A DNA stretch of 64,000 nucleotides from Straminergon stramineum (lineage: Eukaryota > Streptophyta > Bryopsida > Hypnales > Calliergonaceae), in assembly GCA_963920665.1 (NCBI GenBank), contig OY987267.1:8556001-8620000 (forward strand). The letters run 5' to 3'. The translations under genes were made by a program, and so were the position numbers. Below are positions 23,526-35,954 of this stretch, piece after piece. Below the pieces are notes generated by a model. The model had not been told where the DNA came from. It saw only the letters and a list, made by a program, of their open reading frames with translations, and did no database searches. Positions within the stretch are counted from its first letter, which is position 1; the number at the start of each line of letters is the position of its first letter.

Positions 23526-24779
23526 GCGTTTATGTCTTTTATAGAAAGATTTCATTAGATGAAATTCACCTATTGTATAGGGCTATTTCAGGTTGGTTCC
23601 CCATGTTGGAACCAACTACTATTGGCTAGAATTTAAAATTATTAAAAATGATAAATTTTTAAAAAAAAATTATGATTATTTATTTATTTATTATTATTTG
23701 ATGTGGCCATTGCTTGTCCACGTTAGCATGTTGCTCTGACCGAGTTTCTACAATTTGAGAACTCAAAGGAACTCATAGCCTTTTATAGTAGCTAAATTAT
23801 ATCTAATGCTTAGTCATCTACTAGAGTACTAGGGTCCGCAACATCTTTACAAGGTTAAATCATTATTGCTTTGGTACAACATGGGTGTAGCTTAGACTCA
23901 ACCAATTTAGATGATGAGTATTCTATTGATTTCAAAATAAACTCTAAGTCGTCATTTTAATCATGTGAAGGATTTATCTACCAAAAGTAGCCAATTATTT
24001 CTTGAACTTGATTAGAGATTAGTCAATTCACTACTTATGAGATACATTTGATTTATTTGGGTACTAGATAAGAAGTTTGAGGATTCTTCAAATAAACATG
24101 TTCCATTATGGTGTGTCAATTTGATCATCTAGAATGAGGTGGCAATGCTCTTAGGGGCTATACAATGCTTTCTTTAATCTACATTGACTAGTAGTCAATA
24201 AACCTTTTTTTTTAATTACTTTTTGAGAAAGTGCTAAGATGGCGATCACTTAATTAAAATTTGGTGAAGCATTGTATTTTTACATTCATCCATCTTTTGG
24301 ACCAAAAAATACTTTTCAATCATATCCATGCACTTTTTCATCCAAATTTGGCAACTTCATCCACATTTTTACTAGATATGGAAAAAATTTGGCAAAAAAA
24401 GGTTACTTTCATCTAGTAAAAAGTAGACATTTCTTTTGGAATGGTGCTATTTGGTCCCATAGTGCCTACAAGAAAAGGTTGGCAATCAATGCTTTATTAA
24501 TCCCTAAAGGACTAGTATGCATTTTCTGGCAACATAGAAATTTTAGGCAAGTATGTGTGATTGTCTGATTGGAGATTTCCATGTTTTTTGCCCAAATATT
24601 ATTAGATGGGGACAAGGAATATCCTTCATATATAGTAAATTTTATGACATTTGGAAATATGAATAAAAAATTATGGCCTAATATGTTATTTCTTTTTGTA
24701 AATTTGTAGTCCGAGATAATTAGAAAAAATCATTTTTTTCAAAAAACAAAAATTGGAGTTTTTTTTTGTAGAGTTATAC
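23526..24779. other. AT-rich intergenic DNA
   Basis: No coding signal. The stretch at about 23,810-23,865 resembles 54,340-54,390, continuing the paralogy of the LTR insertion site with the 54.2-54.4 kb region. Confidence 0.5.
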
Positions 24780-25035
24780 ATAAAGTAAGCTTGCCTATGA
24801 TAGGCAAAATGAGTGGTTTGAACTGCTGCCATTAGCATAATGGTTCATATTTTTTTCACACATAGACATATGTGAGAATTGAAGGAAGCAATTGAAAATT
24901 TATTTTTTCGACAAAGTAAGAATTTTTTATGAATTTTTGAAGTATACAGCCCAATTGGCCCAATAGAATCTATAGACTACCCCAAATCAGCAAAAAGGGT
25001 TTCCATAATGGTCATCTTACCACCTAAAGCAGTCA
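24780..25035. repeat. Dispersed repeat R2, copy 1
   Basis: About 250 bp match 63,765-64,000 in the same orientation. Shared blocks include 'GCAAAATGAGTGGTTTG', 'GACAAAGTAAGAATTT' and 'ATAATGGTCATCTTAC'. The copy at the window end is cut off, so the full repeat is longer than seen. Non-coding. Confidence 0.75.
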
Positions 25036-26599
25036 CAACATTTGCTAACATGGCTACAACATTTCCTAACATGGACATGACATGAAGGAATAAAAAAATA
25101 ACTTTTTATGACCAATTTACACTTGAATGGTGTAAGTGTCCTATGACAGTCACTAATAACTCCATGACCATCTCCCAAGACAAGATTATGGCCACAAATC
25201 AACCTAATGTAGTCCTAATCTCATTTATTAGAAAAAATCTGCCATGAGTTGGTGTAAGACTCTAATGGGTGGTTTTCTCAATGTTTGCATTAGGTAGTTT
25301 GCCTGTCATGGGCTGGTTTACCTTACATGGAAAGCTTTGAATCATTCCATTTTGATCAATGAGTCAAAAGTTATGAGGATTTTTTGTTTGCGGGCAATTA
25401 TAGATTCTCTAAACTAACCTTTAAAGTCCTTTATCTTACTCAATTTTCAATATTTTTGGAAAAGAATAAAATCATAGGATATAGATTGTTTATTCCAACA
25501 TTGCAACCATTGGGATTGGCATTTTTCAATTCTATAATTAAATTCTTAACAATTTAGTATTTTGAATCATTCTCTACTAGTGTGTACTTACTATTTTTTT
25601 CCCACATGTTGTACAATTTGAAATGATTTGAAATTTTTTAAGCATGTGGCCAAATTGTCTAGGAAAAAGAATCCAAAGAAGCACCACCATTTTGGACATT
25701 TTTTCATAGAAAAGTGAGCTTGTGAAGTTGGTGCATCTGAGCTGGGGTGGATTATGAAAATTGTTGGGCTAGATGAAGTTTCTTGCAAAATTCATAAGCA
25801 TAAACTACAGTAGCACACCAAGATGACACATACTTCCTCAAAAAATGTGGTAGCTACGTCCTCCTACAGTCCTACCATTACGATAGAAATAGACAAGACG
25901 ATGTAGAAAATCAGGTCTGGCTTTGAGCCAGAGCGTGCAAGACCTAGTCCTGTCGACATAGATACAAGGTAATGAGAAGCAGTCGATTCATGCCAACTCT
26001 TCAAAACAGAGCAGAGTTCTCCCTGTCGGACTTGAATCCTATTGGGAACATTGCTGGAATTTAGTTCCAACAGCCAGTCCACCTCCAGAAATTGGAGTGT
26101 AACTTAGGACACCAATTCCTTAGACCTATTGCAATACGCTTGGTAGGAGAAAACTGGAAAATGTATTAAGGAAAATCCAAGGATTGTAGCAACGTCTTCA
26201 CATGAGTGAATGCTGTACACGCAATGGGAGTGGAGGATGGCTCATTTCTCTTGACGGAAACGATGAAGACACAAGAAAAGCGTCATAAATTTTCCCAACA
26301 ACTTTTGCTTAATAGAACCCCAACTCGCTGGAGTGAAGCTTATTCAACCAAGTTCTAAGATTGAATTTATTTTCGCAAACATATTCCCAAAAGCTTTGTA
26401 GAACTGTGCATACCCCCCTAGTGTCAACAATTAGTTCACTAATGGATTTAATGGTATGAGAATAGCCATATTTGAACATTGGGAATGTTCAACTATGAAT
26501 TATTGATCATACATGTGAACTTGCCTCCATTGGAAAGACTTTCCTATATACGGTAGTCTGCATTCTTGTAGTTGCAAGACCGAAGGATGTTCAACTCAA
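25036..26599. other. Intergenic DNA downstream of the TPR-CHAT gene
   Basis: Mostly AT-rich up to about 25,800. From there to 26,600 the composition is more gene-like, and a minus-strand ORF (25,864-26,082) with no known motif lies here. It could be 3' UTR or a further eroded exon of the TPR-CHAT gene; I cannot tell. Confidence 0.4.
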
Positions 26600-26692
26600 T
26601 TATAGATCCCATGTGCCATCATTGAGGATTCGGAACCCAATGCCCAACTTCAGGCTGCTAATTGGGGTGCCTACAAGCTCTTGTATTTTCTT

Positions 26693-27898
26693 TCAGAGTC
26701 CTGCACATGAAGCATTTTGTTGTAGTGCTTGCGGAAAACAAAGCGTGGGCGCTCTTGAGGCGATGAAGGGAGCCCAATCTTTTACTGGGCATTTGAGCAT
26801 GTGATGGATCATGGAGGATTGCAAGGCGGAAGAAACATCACTCCCTTTCCGCATCTCTTCTTAAAACTTTTTCATAAGAGCAACCATTGCAAAGTCGTCC
26901 ACTTTCCACAACAATGCCACAACACATGGCACTCTAGCTATTATAAACGCACAAGCCAGACTTAATACGCCTTCCACTATCCTCTTTCCTCTTGACAAAC
27001 TACATGCGCTTAGAACCACAAGTTCTGCCATCCACTTGGGCTCAAAGCTCCATATGTCTTTCGCCTTCAGATCATGACGTGATTTATTAAGTGTCGAAGA
27101 ATTACTTGCAGGCTACTCACCGGTGATGGCATCACTGCGTAAAGGACCTTGGGCTAGGATACTAGTGTCCCTGTCCATCCCCATAGAGTGTCCTATGAAG
27201 TGATTGGAAAGAGACCTACTAATTTGGGTTATTTTCTTGGTGACGTTAGGCGCCGCCTCTTCATCACTGTAACTATCTTCGCTCGCTTCGTCTTCGTCTT
27301 CATCATCATTGATGTCATTGAAGCTAGTCACAACTTCTTGGTCATTGTAATCATCTTCTATTTGTGTCCTTGATCTTGGCAGTTCTTTTTTAACAGGTGT
27401 AGGTGGGACATGACTATTGAGAGATTTCACAAGAAGACAAGCCAGGTGAAGGACGTTTTTCCCATGATATGTATCATCCAACACTGTAGTATGCGATCCA
27501 ATATGAACCAGAGTTTGTTGAAAGCCACCTTCTTGTTGCAAAGGTCTTGTAGTCGAGTCCTGAAGCTCTTCAGCTATTGCCTTCTTCCACAAGAGTTTGA
27601 CGATTGCTCTTTCACCAAACAACTCAGCAATAGATTCCACCTCTTCGGTGCTCCAATTGAGGAGGCCAAGGTAGGAGTGGCAATTTGGACACACCTTATA
27701 CATTGGATGCCCAAATGCAACAATGGACCTAAGGGATATTTGATCAACTGCGGGGGAGCGTTCATGCAACTCTTGCAGGCGCTCAGTGGAGATCTTCAAC
27801 GCCCTCGGCGAGGATGTCAATGCAATGGTATGTTGCTGAATGAGGTATTCTTTAGTTTGGGGATTTCGCAACGCAACAAAAGGGACTTTTGTGAGCAA
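26693..27898 (-). pseudogene. CHAT domain exon (cysteine motif kept, His position altered)
   Basis: The preceding exon ends in 'LILAPSQ', and this one starts 'LLTKVPFVALRNPQT', the usual CHAT opening. Further motifs follow in CHAT order: 'FGHPMY', then 'STEEVESIAELFG', then 'NVLHLACLL', an acidic insertion (about 27,250-27,340), then 'ELVVLSAC' and 'VVALLWKVDD'. The Cys of 'LSAC' (codon 27002-27004) is the catalytic Cys position. The usual CHAT 'H-x-A-x-H-G' reads H-L-A-C-L-L, so the second His appears to be Leu (27434-27436); this rests on my alignment. TAG at 27113-27115 and TAA at 26861-26863 (at the Tyr of an 'FY' motif) break it. Confidence 0.8.
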
Positions 27899-28385
27899 CT
27901 ACATCGATTCCAACAAAAACAAATCAATAGGTGCATGTTGGTGGTAATGAGATCACTAGTTTACTTCGGCCTTAAACTAATAACAATACGAAATACACAA
28001 TGTAGCAATACCACATCTAGTTAATGTACTAGATGACTCAAATCTGGAACCTTGATGTGGAAATAGTACATATTGAGCTGCACAAGCGGCATTACATGAT
28101 GCACTTTATGCACAATTTGAGTTACCTACCTTACCTAATCTCAAAGAGAATATTGCGATCTTGGGTGATCTAATATTGGTGAAGAAAGCAGATCTCAATG
28201 GGAAATAGAAACCAAAAAGAGGAGAGTGGTTATGGCTTAAAATACTCTAGTTCCTCTTCTTAAGAGGTTGGGGACCTGAGACCTGTGGATTATGAGGCCT
28301 CATTGAGATTATGATATTTACATAGAAATCAAGCATATGCTTTTGCAAATCCTACACTAGCAACAATTCGAGAAGTGTGCCTCAC

Positions 28386-28922
28386 CTGACTTGGAGCCAA
28401 TATTAATTTGTGTTCTTCATCCATCTTCAATAGGTGCACTGCAATAGGCTCAATTAGCACTTCGTACAGAAACTCTAATTCCTTTAGCATTGCAGTAGAA
28501 TTAAAACGCTCGCTAGGTACCTTGGGCACCTTCGGTTCAAGAAATTTGTATAGCTTGCTCAAGCTTTTTTCAACAGAGCCTACAATCTTGGTAGGAGCCT
28601 TGGAGTCACTAGCCTTAGAGTCGAGGGGGACATTAGGAGGAAACTGGAAAAGGACAAGGGGACTTCTCTTGTCAAGTCCCGAGTGTAAGGGAGCATGTGG
28701 TTGGGCATGTGGATCAGCCCACGGGAGCTCGTTGGTAAGAAGCTCAATCCGGTCTTTCCTCGGGTCCCTCACTCTTGCTCCCCTATTCTCCAAACTGCCC
28801 AAGTTGGAGTTTTTCTTCTTTTTCGTTGAGGTCATCTTCTTCTTCTTCTTTGCAGATGAACCCTTTCTCTTTACTTCGCATTCGTGTTCCATCACAATAT
28901 GTGTCACATGTAAATTGCCTTC
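28386..28922 (-). pseudogene. TPR-CHAT gene, exon 5: basic linker and start of CHAT
   Basis: This 179-codon exon has a TTTAG acceptor and a GTGAGG donor, both phase 0. It opens with a Lys-rich low-complexity stretch (around 28,790-28,870), then a Pro-rich linker. It ends with the helix preceding the CHAT core, 'FLYEVLIEPIAVHLL', and 'KLILAPSQ'. It has no stop. The basic tract could act as a nuclear localisation signal; that is inference. Confidence 0.7.
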
Positions 28923-31524
28923 CTAAACATTGCAAAACTAGCCTTAATAATGAAGCTTATAAAGACGTTTAAAATTTCAACAAAACTTGCCGTTATATAT
29001 GTAGAAAGAACTAAACGTTTCTGATTTATTTACTGAATTTTCCAACACCATACCACATTGACGACGTAAATAAGATAAGTGTTTCTGTCCGATAAGGGAT
29101 TGTATTGCACAAATACAGCACCTTTATGTGCCTTTTTCTTGTGACCTTCGGGCTCGAGTCTTGAACAAATGGATTCTTGATTCATGTCGAACTGAAGTGG
29201 TTCTTCTCCTTCCTTTTCTTCTCCTTGTAGAAGATTTTTGCAATATTGCCTAAGATCTTTCACAGCAACATGATCTTGAACATCAAAGCTCCATAGCTCA
29301 AGGGAGGCTGAGTCCTTGAGCCCATCAGATTTAATCTGATACAACAAAACTCGAGTGCGTTCTCTCTTAACATACAGAAATGCCATCTAGTTGTAGTATT
29401 CAATATTTTCCTGATAATGTGCATCTCCTCGACATGAATTCAAAATAGTGTACACTTTAGCCCTTCTGTAGTAGTGACTCTGTGTGGTAGCGTATATCCA
29501 ACTGTGACTCTCCAGCACCTCTATCCAACCTTCAACATTTTTCTGATTTTCCAAGGTATACAACAAACTCGTATAATGCATTGAAGCAAGTTTTTCATAC
29601 CTCGATATTGGATTTTGAAATTCTAGGTAGTCTACGGTCACCTGGGTAAGATTGACAATGCTCTATTGTAGAGGCAAAATATCTACATGTGTGCCTCAAC
29701 TTGTGGAGGCAACTGAATCATGTTGTTTAATGAGTTTCAGAGTTTCGTCATAATGATAGAATATGAATGAGTTGTATACCTCGTCAATTGCCCCATATAA
29801 TTGCACCAATGAAAAGTACACTTTGGCCATTTTCAAAGGATCTATCTGAGGTGATGAAAGCTCAATGCACTTCTCAAAGTATTGCACTGCACACAAGAAG
29901 GTCTTGTTCTGTTGATGGTCCTTGATTTTTCCACCATAATGAGTTGCAGCTAAATCTCTTCGCATAAACAGCTTCATGTGCAAATGACCAAGGCAGAAAA
30001 GATGGAAAAATCCGTTGGCATGGCCATAGTCACAGAGATTGTCAAAATCAAGCTGGACCGGGCGGGCTTGGTCGATTATTTCGAGACACCTCTCATGGCA
30101 CCGCACTACTTCCTCCAACCTGCAAATCGAAGACCCTCATGTGATTGCAAAAAAATTTGAATTTTAAGGTGTGGTAATCTAATCAAAGGCATTCTAGCTC
30201 TCCTTAAAGGCCAGTGAGAGTGGTACTTATTCATTTTTATTTTTGAACAGAAGACTCTTCAATCTCAGTTGCCATATTTCCTGCTGAACCTCATATGACC
30301 CCTCCAAAAGTTCTATTTGAAAATTGTCAACTACGTACTACTGATTCTTCAAAACCTCCACCAACACTTGAAATTCGACGGACAATTTTTTGATAACCTC
30401 GTTGGTCTTAGCCCAATGCTCCTTCACGATTTGTTCAACCTCTTCATAATTGCAAAGGTAGATCAAACACACGGCTTCTTTGAATACATAATCAAACTCT
30501 TTGTCATCCCGCTTGTGTTCTAGGAGAAGTTTCTTCGCTTGTCGAAAGTAATCCAAACTAGCTTCAAAGTTGCCATATCGGGAGTATTTTTCATAAAGAA
30601 AGAATAGACATCTTTCTTCACAAGCCCAATCATCCAACCTAGCCAATCTAAATAGGTGAGTGAAATTATAAACCACAACATCCTTCACTTCTGGATGGTC
30701 TGAAATAGCACACTGATACATTCCTACCATAATGTGGAAAAGTAGAGAAATATACACCTATGACTCTTTGGGTCGGACCATGCACAACATCTCCCTACGC
30801 AGGTCTAATGCTTTTTGGTATTGCATTTTCTTGAATTCGTAGAGATCCACCAAAGGTACGTTTGCCCATACTATCAGCCATTCACAAGTCTCCCTCTCGA
30901 TTTGGAGTCTTTAGAGATTTAGGAGCTCTTTGCACCATTCGAAGTTAAAAATGGCATTTTCCCAATCACAGAATTCTTGGGATGCTCGGCCTAGGCTGCT
31001 ATGTCTTTGATAGGCCAGGTGAATGGGCTCTGGCAACTTGTGCAAATGATGCTCCAAACTAGTTTTGGATTGGACCAACTTATTTTTCAAAAGAGAGTCA
31101 TACAACCACTGTAATGTTAGTTCTAGTGTTAGATTTATGTTGATGCAACATTTGAACTGATATGATCAGACATCTACAATTGGATCTACAACATTGTAGA
31201 GTATCGTAGACTACCCTAATCTGGTTTAAAACACTAAATTGTATACTATCTGTAATAAGCATATTTTAGATGAGCCATTCATCAGTCTTGATAAAAAAAT
31301 TCACTTACTTGAAATTTTACAGCACTTAGTAGCAAAATGCAACCAATTGGAGATGGCGAGTCATTTGCTCTAATCTCTTCTCTGCAATATATATCAAACA
31401 TAAGTAAGGATCGTTCGGCTTCAGGAGAAATGCGTATTGAAGATGAAACGTCTGGATGAGCATAATTAGGCAACAATATGTACTTAATAGGTTGAAAGGT
31501 AGTAGGCATTGTAATTTCTTCTTA

Positions 31525-32394
31525 CTATTCAAGGTTGTCAATCACACGGTTACAACCAAGAGCAATTTGTGATTCGCACTTGTGCAACCACTGCTTCGCT
31601 TCACCTACGACCCTAGACCTTCTTCGAAGGACATGTTTGGTTTCCAACAGAACCTCTAATGAGCTTTTCGCCTTCTCAAACTCTTTTAGCCGCATCCAAA
31701 GATCAGCTTTACAACGGAGAAAGGCATATTCACAACAAAAGTAGTCCTTAGCTGGAACTTCAATGGAGCATTCTTGGCCTAGACAGTGTTCTTCTTTAAG
31801 CTTCTTTGCTTCCAAAAGCCATTTCAAACTATCCTAATAATTTCCTTGAGTATAATGATGAAAATACAACCAGAAGTATAACTCGTGCTCGGTTTCCTCT
31901 TGATTCCAATATGGTCTAGAGTGTTGGGACCTTCTTTGGATAATTTCAATAACAACCTTTGATCTGGAAGAGTGCATCCACTCATACTCAGCTACATCAA
32001 GGTTCAACACATAACCCTTTGTCAAACACTCATCTAAAAGTATCCGATGTATCGCAGTGTTTTTCATCTCCTTCCAAATCTCTATTGATTTCTCAAGCTT
32101 CTTTCTATGATATTGGTACAAATATGCCAACACCAAATCAACCCACAATAATAGCTAGTCGTATGTCTTTGGATTGACAACCTTTCTAGCAATCTTCACG
32201 AACTCCCTACACATCTTGTAATTGGCTATTGCCCACTTCCAATCAAGAGTGAAATATGCCTCTTGTGCAAGTTTAAGATGAAATTCGAAGGAACCGCGAA
32301 TCTCTTTTGGCAACTCCTGCAAGTGACACTCATGGCCAATCGATTTTAAGTTGGCTTGAACCAACCCGAGCTGCACAGGTTCCATTTCTTTCAA
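31525..32394 (-). pseudogene. TPR segment B, tandem paralogue of the TPR-CHAT N-terminal exons
   Basis: The minus-strand frame encodes TPR-like helices. Motifs parallel the other two TPR segments, such as 'YxxGNY-x-x-SLKW', 'LLLWVDLVLAYLYQ' and a 'LQELP' near the start. TAG stops at 32155 and 31834 interrupt it, and TAG-TAA ends it at about 31,527. No CHAT exons follow before the next gene's ATG at 31509. A second frame just upstream (32,400-32,510) also looks coding, suggesting a frameshift near 32,390. Confidence 0.55.
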
Positions 32395-33118
32395 TTAATG
32401 CATTTCAATCAATTACTACCCTTCTATTTCCACTAGCATCCCATTCACCTTCGACATCATCCCCTTTCTCACTCAAGAACATCGAACCATCATTAACTTG
32501 CAGCAATCATCGACCTATGTAAATAGATTCTTAGAGATAGACCATTTAGATGTCATACCCAACTTCCAACAAGAGCAGGTGGTCGCATCATTATTGGATG
32601 AGAAATCGGGATGATCACAGCCCTTGAGGAGTCCGTCGCAAATTCACTTGGGATGTTCCTGCATGATCTCAAACCACATGTACATGTTCACTAAATAGTA
32701 CTCGTTTGAAAGAAACCATTGGTCTTAAAAATCCACCGATGGCATTTCAAACATGTGACGTACTCCAATATACCAAACAACATAGAACATGCAGTCAAGC
32801 ATGAAATTTTAGCTACTCCTAAAGGACTGAGGAGCCATTCATGGGTGTACGTACTTTTTCCATTTTCCTTGTAAGAAAAAAAATTTGAAAATAAGAAAGC
32901 AAGCAACAAAATGTAGGTTGAATGAAGAGTATTGTGTTTTTACAATTTGATATTGTGTTGACTTACTCATCTGACTATCCTAATGAACTCTTCATTCACA
33001 ATGGCTCCATTAGGCCAACATTACTCTTCTTAATACCCATCATGTTACTCAACTACCGTATATAAAGTGAAGAAATGTAGAACCCAAACTAGGGCAATCC
33101 CTAAGGGATTAAGTTTAC

Positions 33119-33943
33119 TCACTCTTCATTGCTGTCAGAGAAGAAATGAGGTCTCGAATCCTCAAGTTCTATCAGTGCTTCTGGGGACTTTCCAAGCTTC
33201 ATCAATAGCTGATATTCGTTTTGAATGTACACCCAATCTGAACAACCAGTTTTCTTCCACAGTTGATTGGCTTCTTGAATCCACCGCAGACTCGCATCAA
33301 AGTTCCCTGAATAATAGTGGTTGCACCACAACAGGGCACACAAATGGGCCTTCCCTTCGTCTGTACTATTGCACGACACAAATTCAACGTACCTTTGCAT
33401 TGCATTGTCTTTCAACTCGGACGCCATTACGAAGTCGCCATATTCATACTAGGCTGTAGCATACCAAGATGTACAAACCTTCTTGAGTAATTTATGCATT
33501 TCTTGGAACACCATGGCGCATTCAAGCATCTCCTTGTGTACGTCCATTGCTTTTTGGAGCATGTCTGTACATGTAACGCCCGAGTCTGCAACGGTGGGTA
33601 ATGATTTACTAGCTCGCACCTGATACAACTGTGCTAGAGGAAGATTTGCCCACAACAACAAAAATGCATATACCCGATCCTTGACATGTTCGATTACACC
33701 TCTCAACAAAGCCTTACACTGCAACAAATTAAATTCCGCTCTATCCCAGGCACCGTCTTCTAGAGAAGCTCTTCCTAGGCTGTTTAGCGACCTAAATTCT
33801 CTAGCATCAAAAGAGGGTGGCAATTTTTGTAGAAGGCGTTCCAAGCCGATCTTTGACTCGACCAATGCTCTATATGTCGGTACAAAGAAATCCCTGGGAT
33901 CGTAAAGCATCATAAAGTAAGGGATGAGTGGATCAGGCTCCAT
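33119..33943 (-). pseudogene. TPR segment A, tandem paralogue of the TPR-CHAT N-terminal exons
   Basis: It starts at an ATG at 33943; the frame is open upstream to 34063. It encodes TPR-like repeats with 'SLGRASLEDGAWDRAEF', 'FLLLWANLPLAQLYQ' and 'YYSGNFDASLRWIQEANQLW'. These align with the matching stretches of segment B and of exon 2 of the TPR-CHAT gene. One TAG at 33449-33451 interrupts it, at a place where CAG would fit. It ends at a good GTGAGT donor in phase 2, so further exons once followed. None in the right phase is found before segment B. Confidence 0.6.
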
Positions 33944-34069
33944 TGTTGTGATCCTTACACTACTCTCCTGATTGCCTAAATTGAATGAAAAAACGGAAGT
34001 AAAGCTAAGATCATGGCCTTGAGAATTATGCAAATACCTGTAATCAAATGCTAAGGTTTGCATTGAAAC

Positions 34070-35950
34070 CGTTTCAGAATGGGCTGTTTAAACAAACTGC
34101 AACACTCACATAACCACAAAAATTAGGTCAACAATCAATAATGAGCAGCAGAAGAATGTAGAGTACTTCACGTGTCGAAAGCAATCACAAGGTACATGCC
34201 ACACATAATGGAGTCGCTTCATGAGATTGATGTCTCACAAATCGCACCAACTGTAATCCTTTGATGTAGTCATGCACAACTAACTGGCCCTACCACTAAA
34301 TCATCATTTGCAGCAATCACTATCTATTCTCCTTGTTGTCACCAACAGTTCCCAAATTTTTTATGACTGCCCAATGATATCCATTCCATATCCTGGCCAC
34401 TTCATGCCTAATGGATACATTTGCGTGACAAGGACACCACTATTGGAGCATAAGTGTTGGAGACGAGTCACAAAGAACCGAGCTTCGTGAAACCTGAAAA
34501 CTTGTGTACAAACACACACTACACACAAGTCCAAATGGCAACAATCCTAATTAGAGTTTTAGAATCAAAAGTATTTATACAAGGTCTCGCTTGATGAATT
34601 GAATAATACAGCAGCAATTCGACAAGCAAGAGAAGCACGTCAAAGTAGATTCCAGGTTGCGACAATTTAAAGGTAGACTATTCCCATTTTCAAACGCAAT
34701 GATAGAGTCGACATGTTGCAACTAATTCAGAGGTTCCTCAACACTAGTTCAAATTCTCTGGTGAAAGTGATATGATCATATGCATATTTGAGATACATGG
34801 AACTTAGACCAATCAGCATAATATTTGCAAAATTAGACCAGTTAGAGTAATTTCTTTCCCAAAGGGGAACTTATAGTTCGACATAACACTGAGCTGTTAT
34901 ATCAGCCTACACTCCTACCAATAGCTTTGTATTGGCTATTAGGATTTAAACCTACTATGACAATGGCAAACATCACAAAGTTCCTTCGTGATGTCAACTG
35001 CCCAAAACCTCTTGCTTGTACTAGCAATTAGCCTATTCCAATATCACCCATTTGAAAACCCTAAGAGAGCATTGCATGTGCGATAAAGACGACAACGCAA
35101 TCGTGTGGTACATCAGAGAACACCTCAAAAACAACAAGGCGTTCCATGCTAATTGCACGATTAGAACCACTACTTCGGGTCGTTGGTTCCACCTAAAGAA
35201 TCCCAAAGAAAAATATCTAGGTTTTCAATGATCAACTTGGAGAAAACAGTTTCTTTAACAGTATTCTCTGTCGGTCACAACCTCTACTAAGCATTAGAAC
35301 AATGCCAGAGCATTTTGCCAGTGAGTGATGCATCTCTCTTAAGAGCTTCTCCTCTCAAGGATCACACCCTCGCTCATATGGCACGGTCTATCTCTGTTTT
35401 ACAAGTGAGCAGCACTTTGCCACTCAACACGAGAGCATTCACCCCATGTGACTCGGCTATATACAGCCATTGCCATGAACCGAGTTCATCCCGCACCAAA
35501 CATTAGAGGTAGGAAGAAAGAATTACAAACTAGGAAGGTCATGGCCACTTGTTGGAAATCTCTGCAACACAATCCAAGCAAGCCAGACTGCCAGAGAGAC
35601 TGTTTGGCGACCTAGCCCACACTCACGCTTGATACAGAAGTAGCACATGGTAGCAAATCCAAGTGAAAGAGATGAAGATCAAAAACCTACGCACTCCAAA
35701 CACCTCAACGGCAAATGAGATCTGAGCGGTAACCTGCGAGCTGTCGAGGACAGGTGGCACTCATAATATAGACTGTCATATATCATATATTATGCATCAT
35801 GAATCGCATCTAGTATAAAAAATGAGTGAATTAGTACAGTAGTGCTCATTCCTTACCGACGAATCTAAAACCATATTATATTAAATAATTGGAGTTTGAA
35901 TTTCGTGCAAGTAAGGCACTCATATGCGAGCAATGGGGCCGCCACACTAC
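34070..35950. other. Intergenic region between the TPR-CHAT cluster and the divergent plus-strand gene
   Basis: Near-normal GC content and no gene-like frame. This gap of about 2 kb lies between two units transcribed away from each other and could hold both promoters. Short ORFs at 35,315 and 35,896 have no motifs. Confidence 0.5.
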
Positions 35951-35954
35951 ATAG

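Larger units (their letters stand above)
26693..31509 (-). pseudogene. TPR-CHAT protease-like gene with five premature stops
   Basis: Six exons join in phase: 31309-31509, 30342-31108, 29714-30119, 29054-29641, 28386-28922 and 26693-27898, in total 1,235 codons from the ATG at 31509. The first four encode helical TPR-like repeats; the last two encode a CHAT domain (caspase-HetF associated with TPRs). CHAT proteins are caspase/separase-fold cysteine peptidases or their inactive relatives. In-frame stops lie at 30911 (TAA), 30758 (TAG), 29387 (TAG), 27113 (TAG) and 26861 (TAA). Protein similarity continues across each. The donor of exon 3 (29714) is weak, and that exon end is uncertain. If the TGA at 26693 is also a mutation, the frame runs on to 26600. 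Two related TPR segments lie just upstream on the same strand. Confidence 0.75.

Noticed and set aside
27113..27120. Splice donor (GTGAGT) ending the CHAT exon at 27121
   Set aside because: It resembles a donor, but the same frame continues through a TAG at 27113 into the CHAT cysteine motif with normal spacing, and any intron here would be only about 50 bp.
27410..28024. 204-codon plus-strand ORF at the CHAT exon
   Set aside because: It is antisense to the CHAT frame, which carries clear family motifs; the plus-strand ORF does not.
26693..33943. Stop-codon reassignment or nuclear RNA editing as an explanation for the many TAG codons
   Set aside because: The intact SDR and B3 genes in the same window end at ordinary stops and show no internal TAG. 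U-to-C editing is known from plant organelles, not from nuclear genes. Pseudogene decay is simpler.
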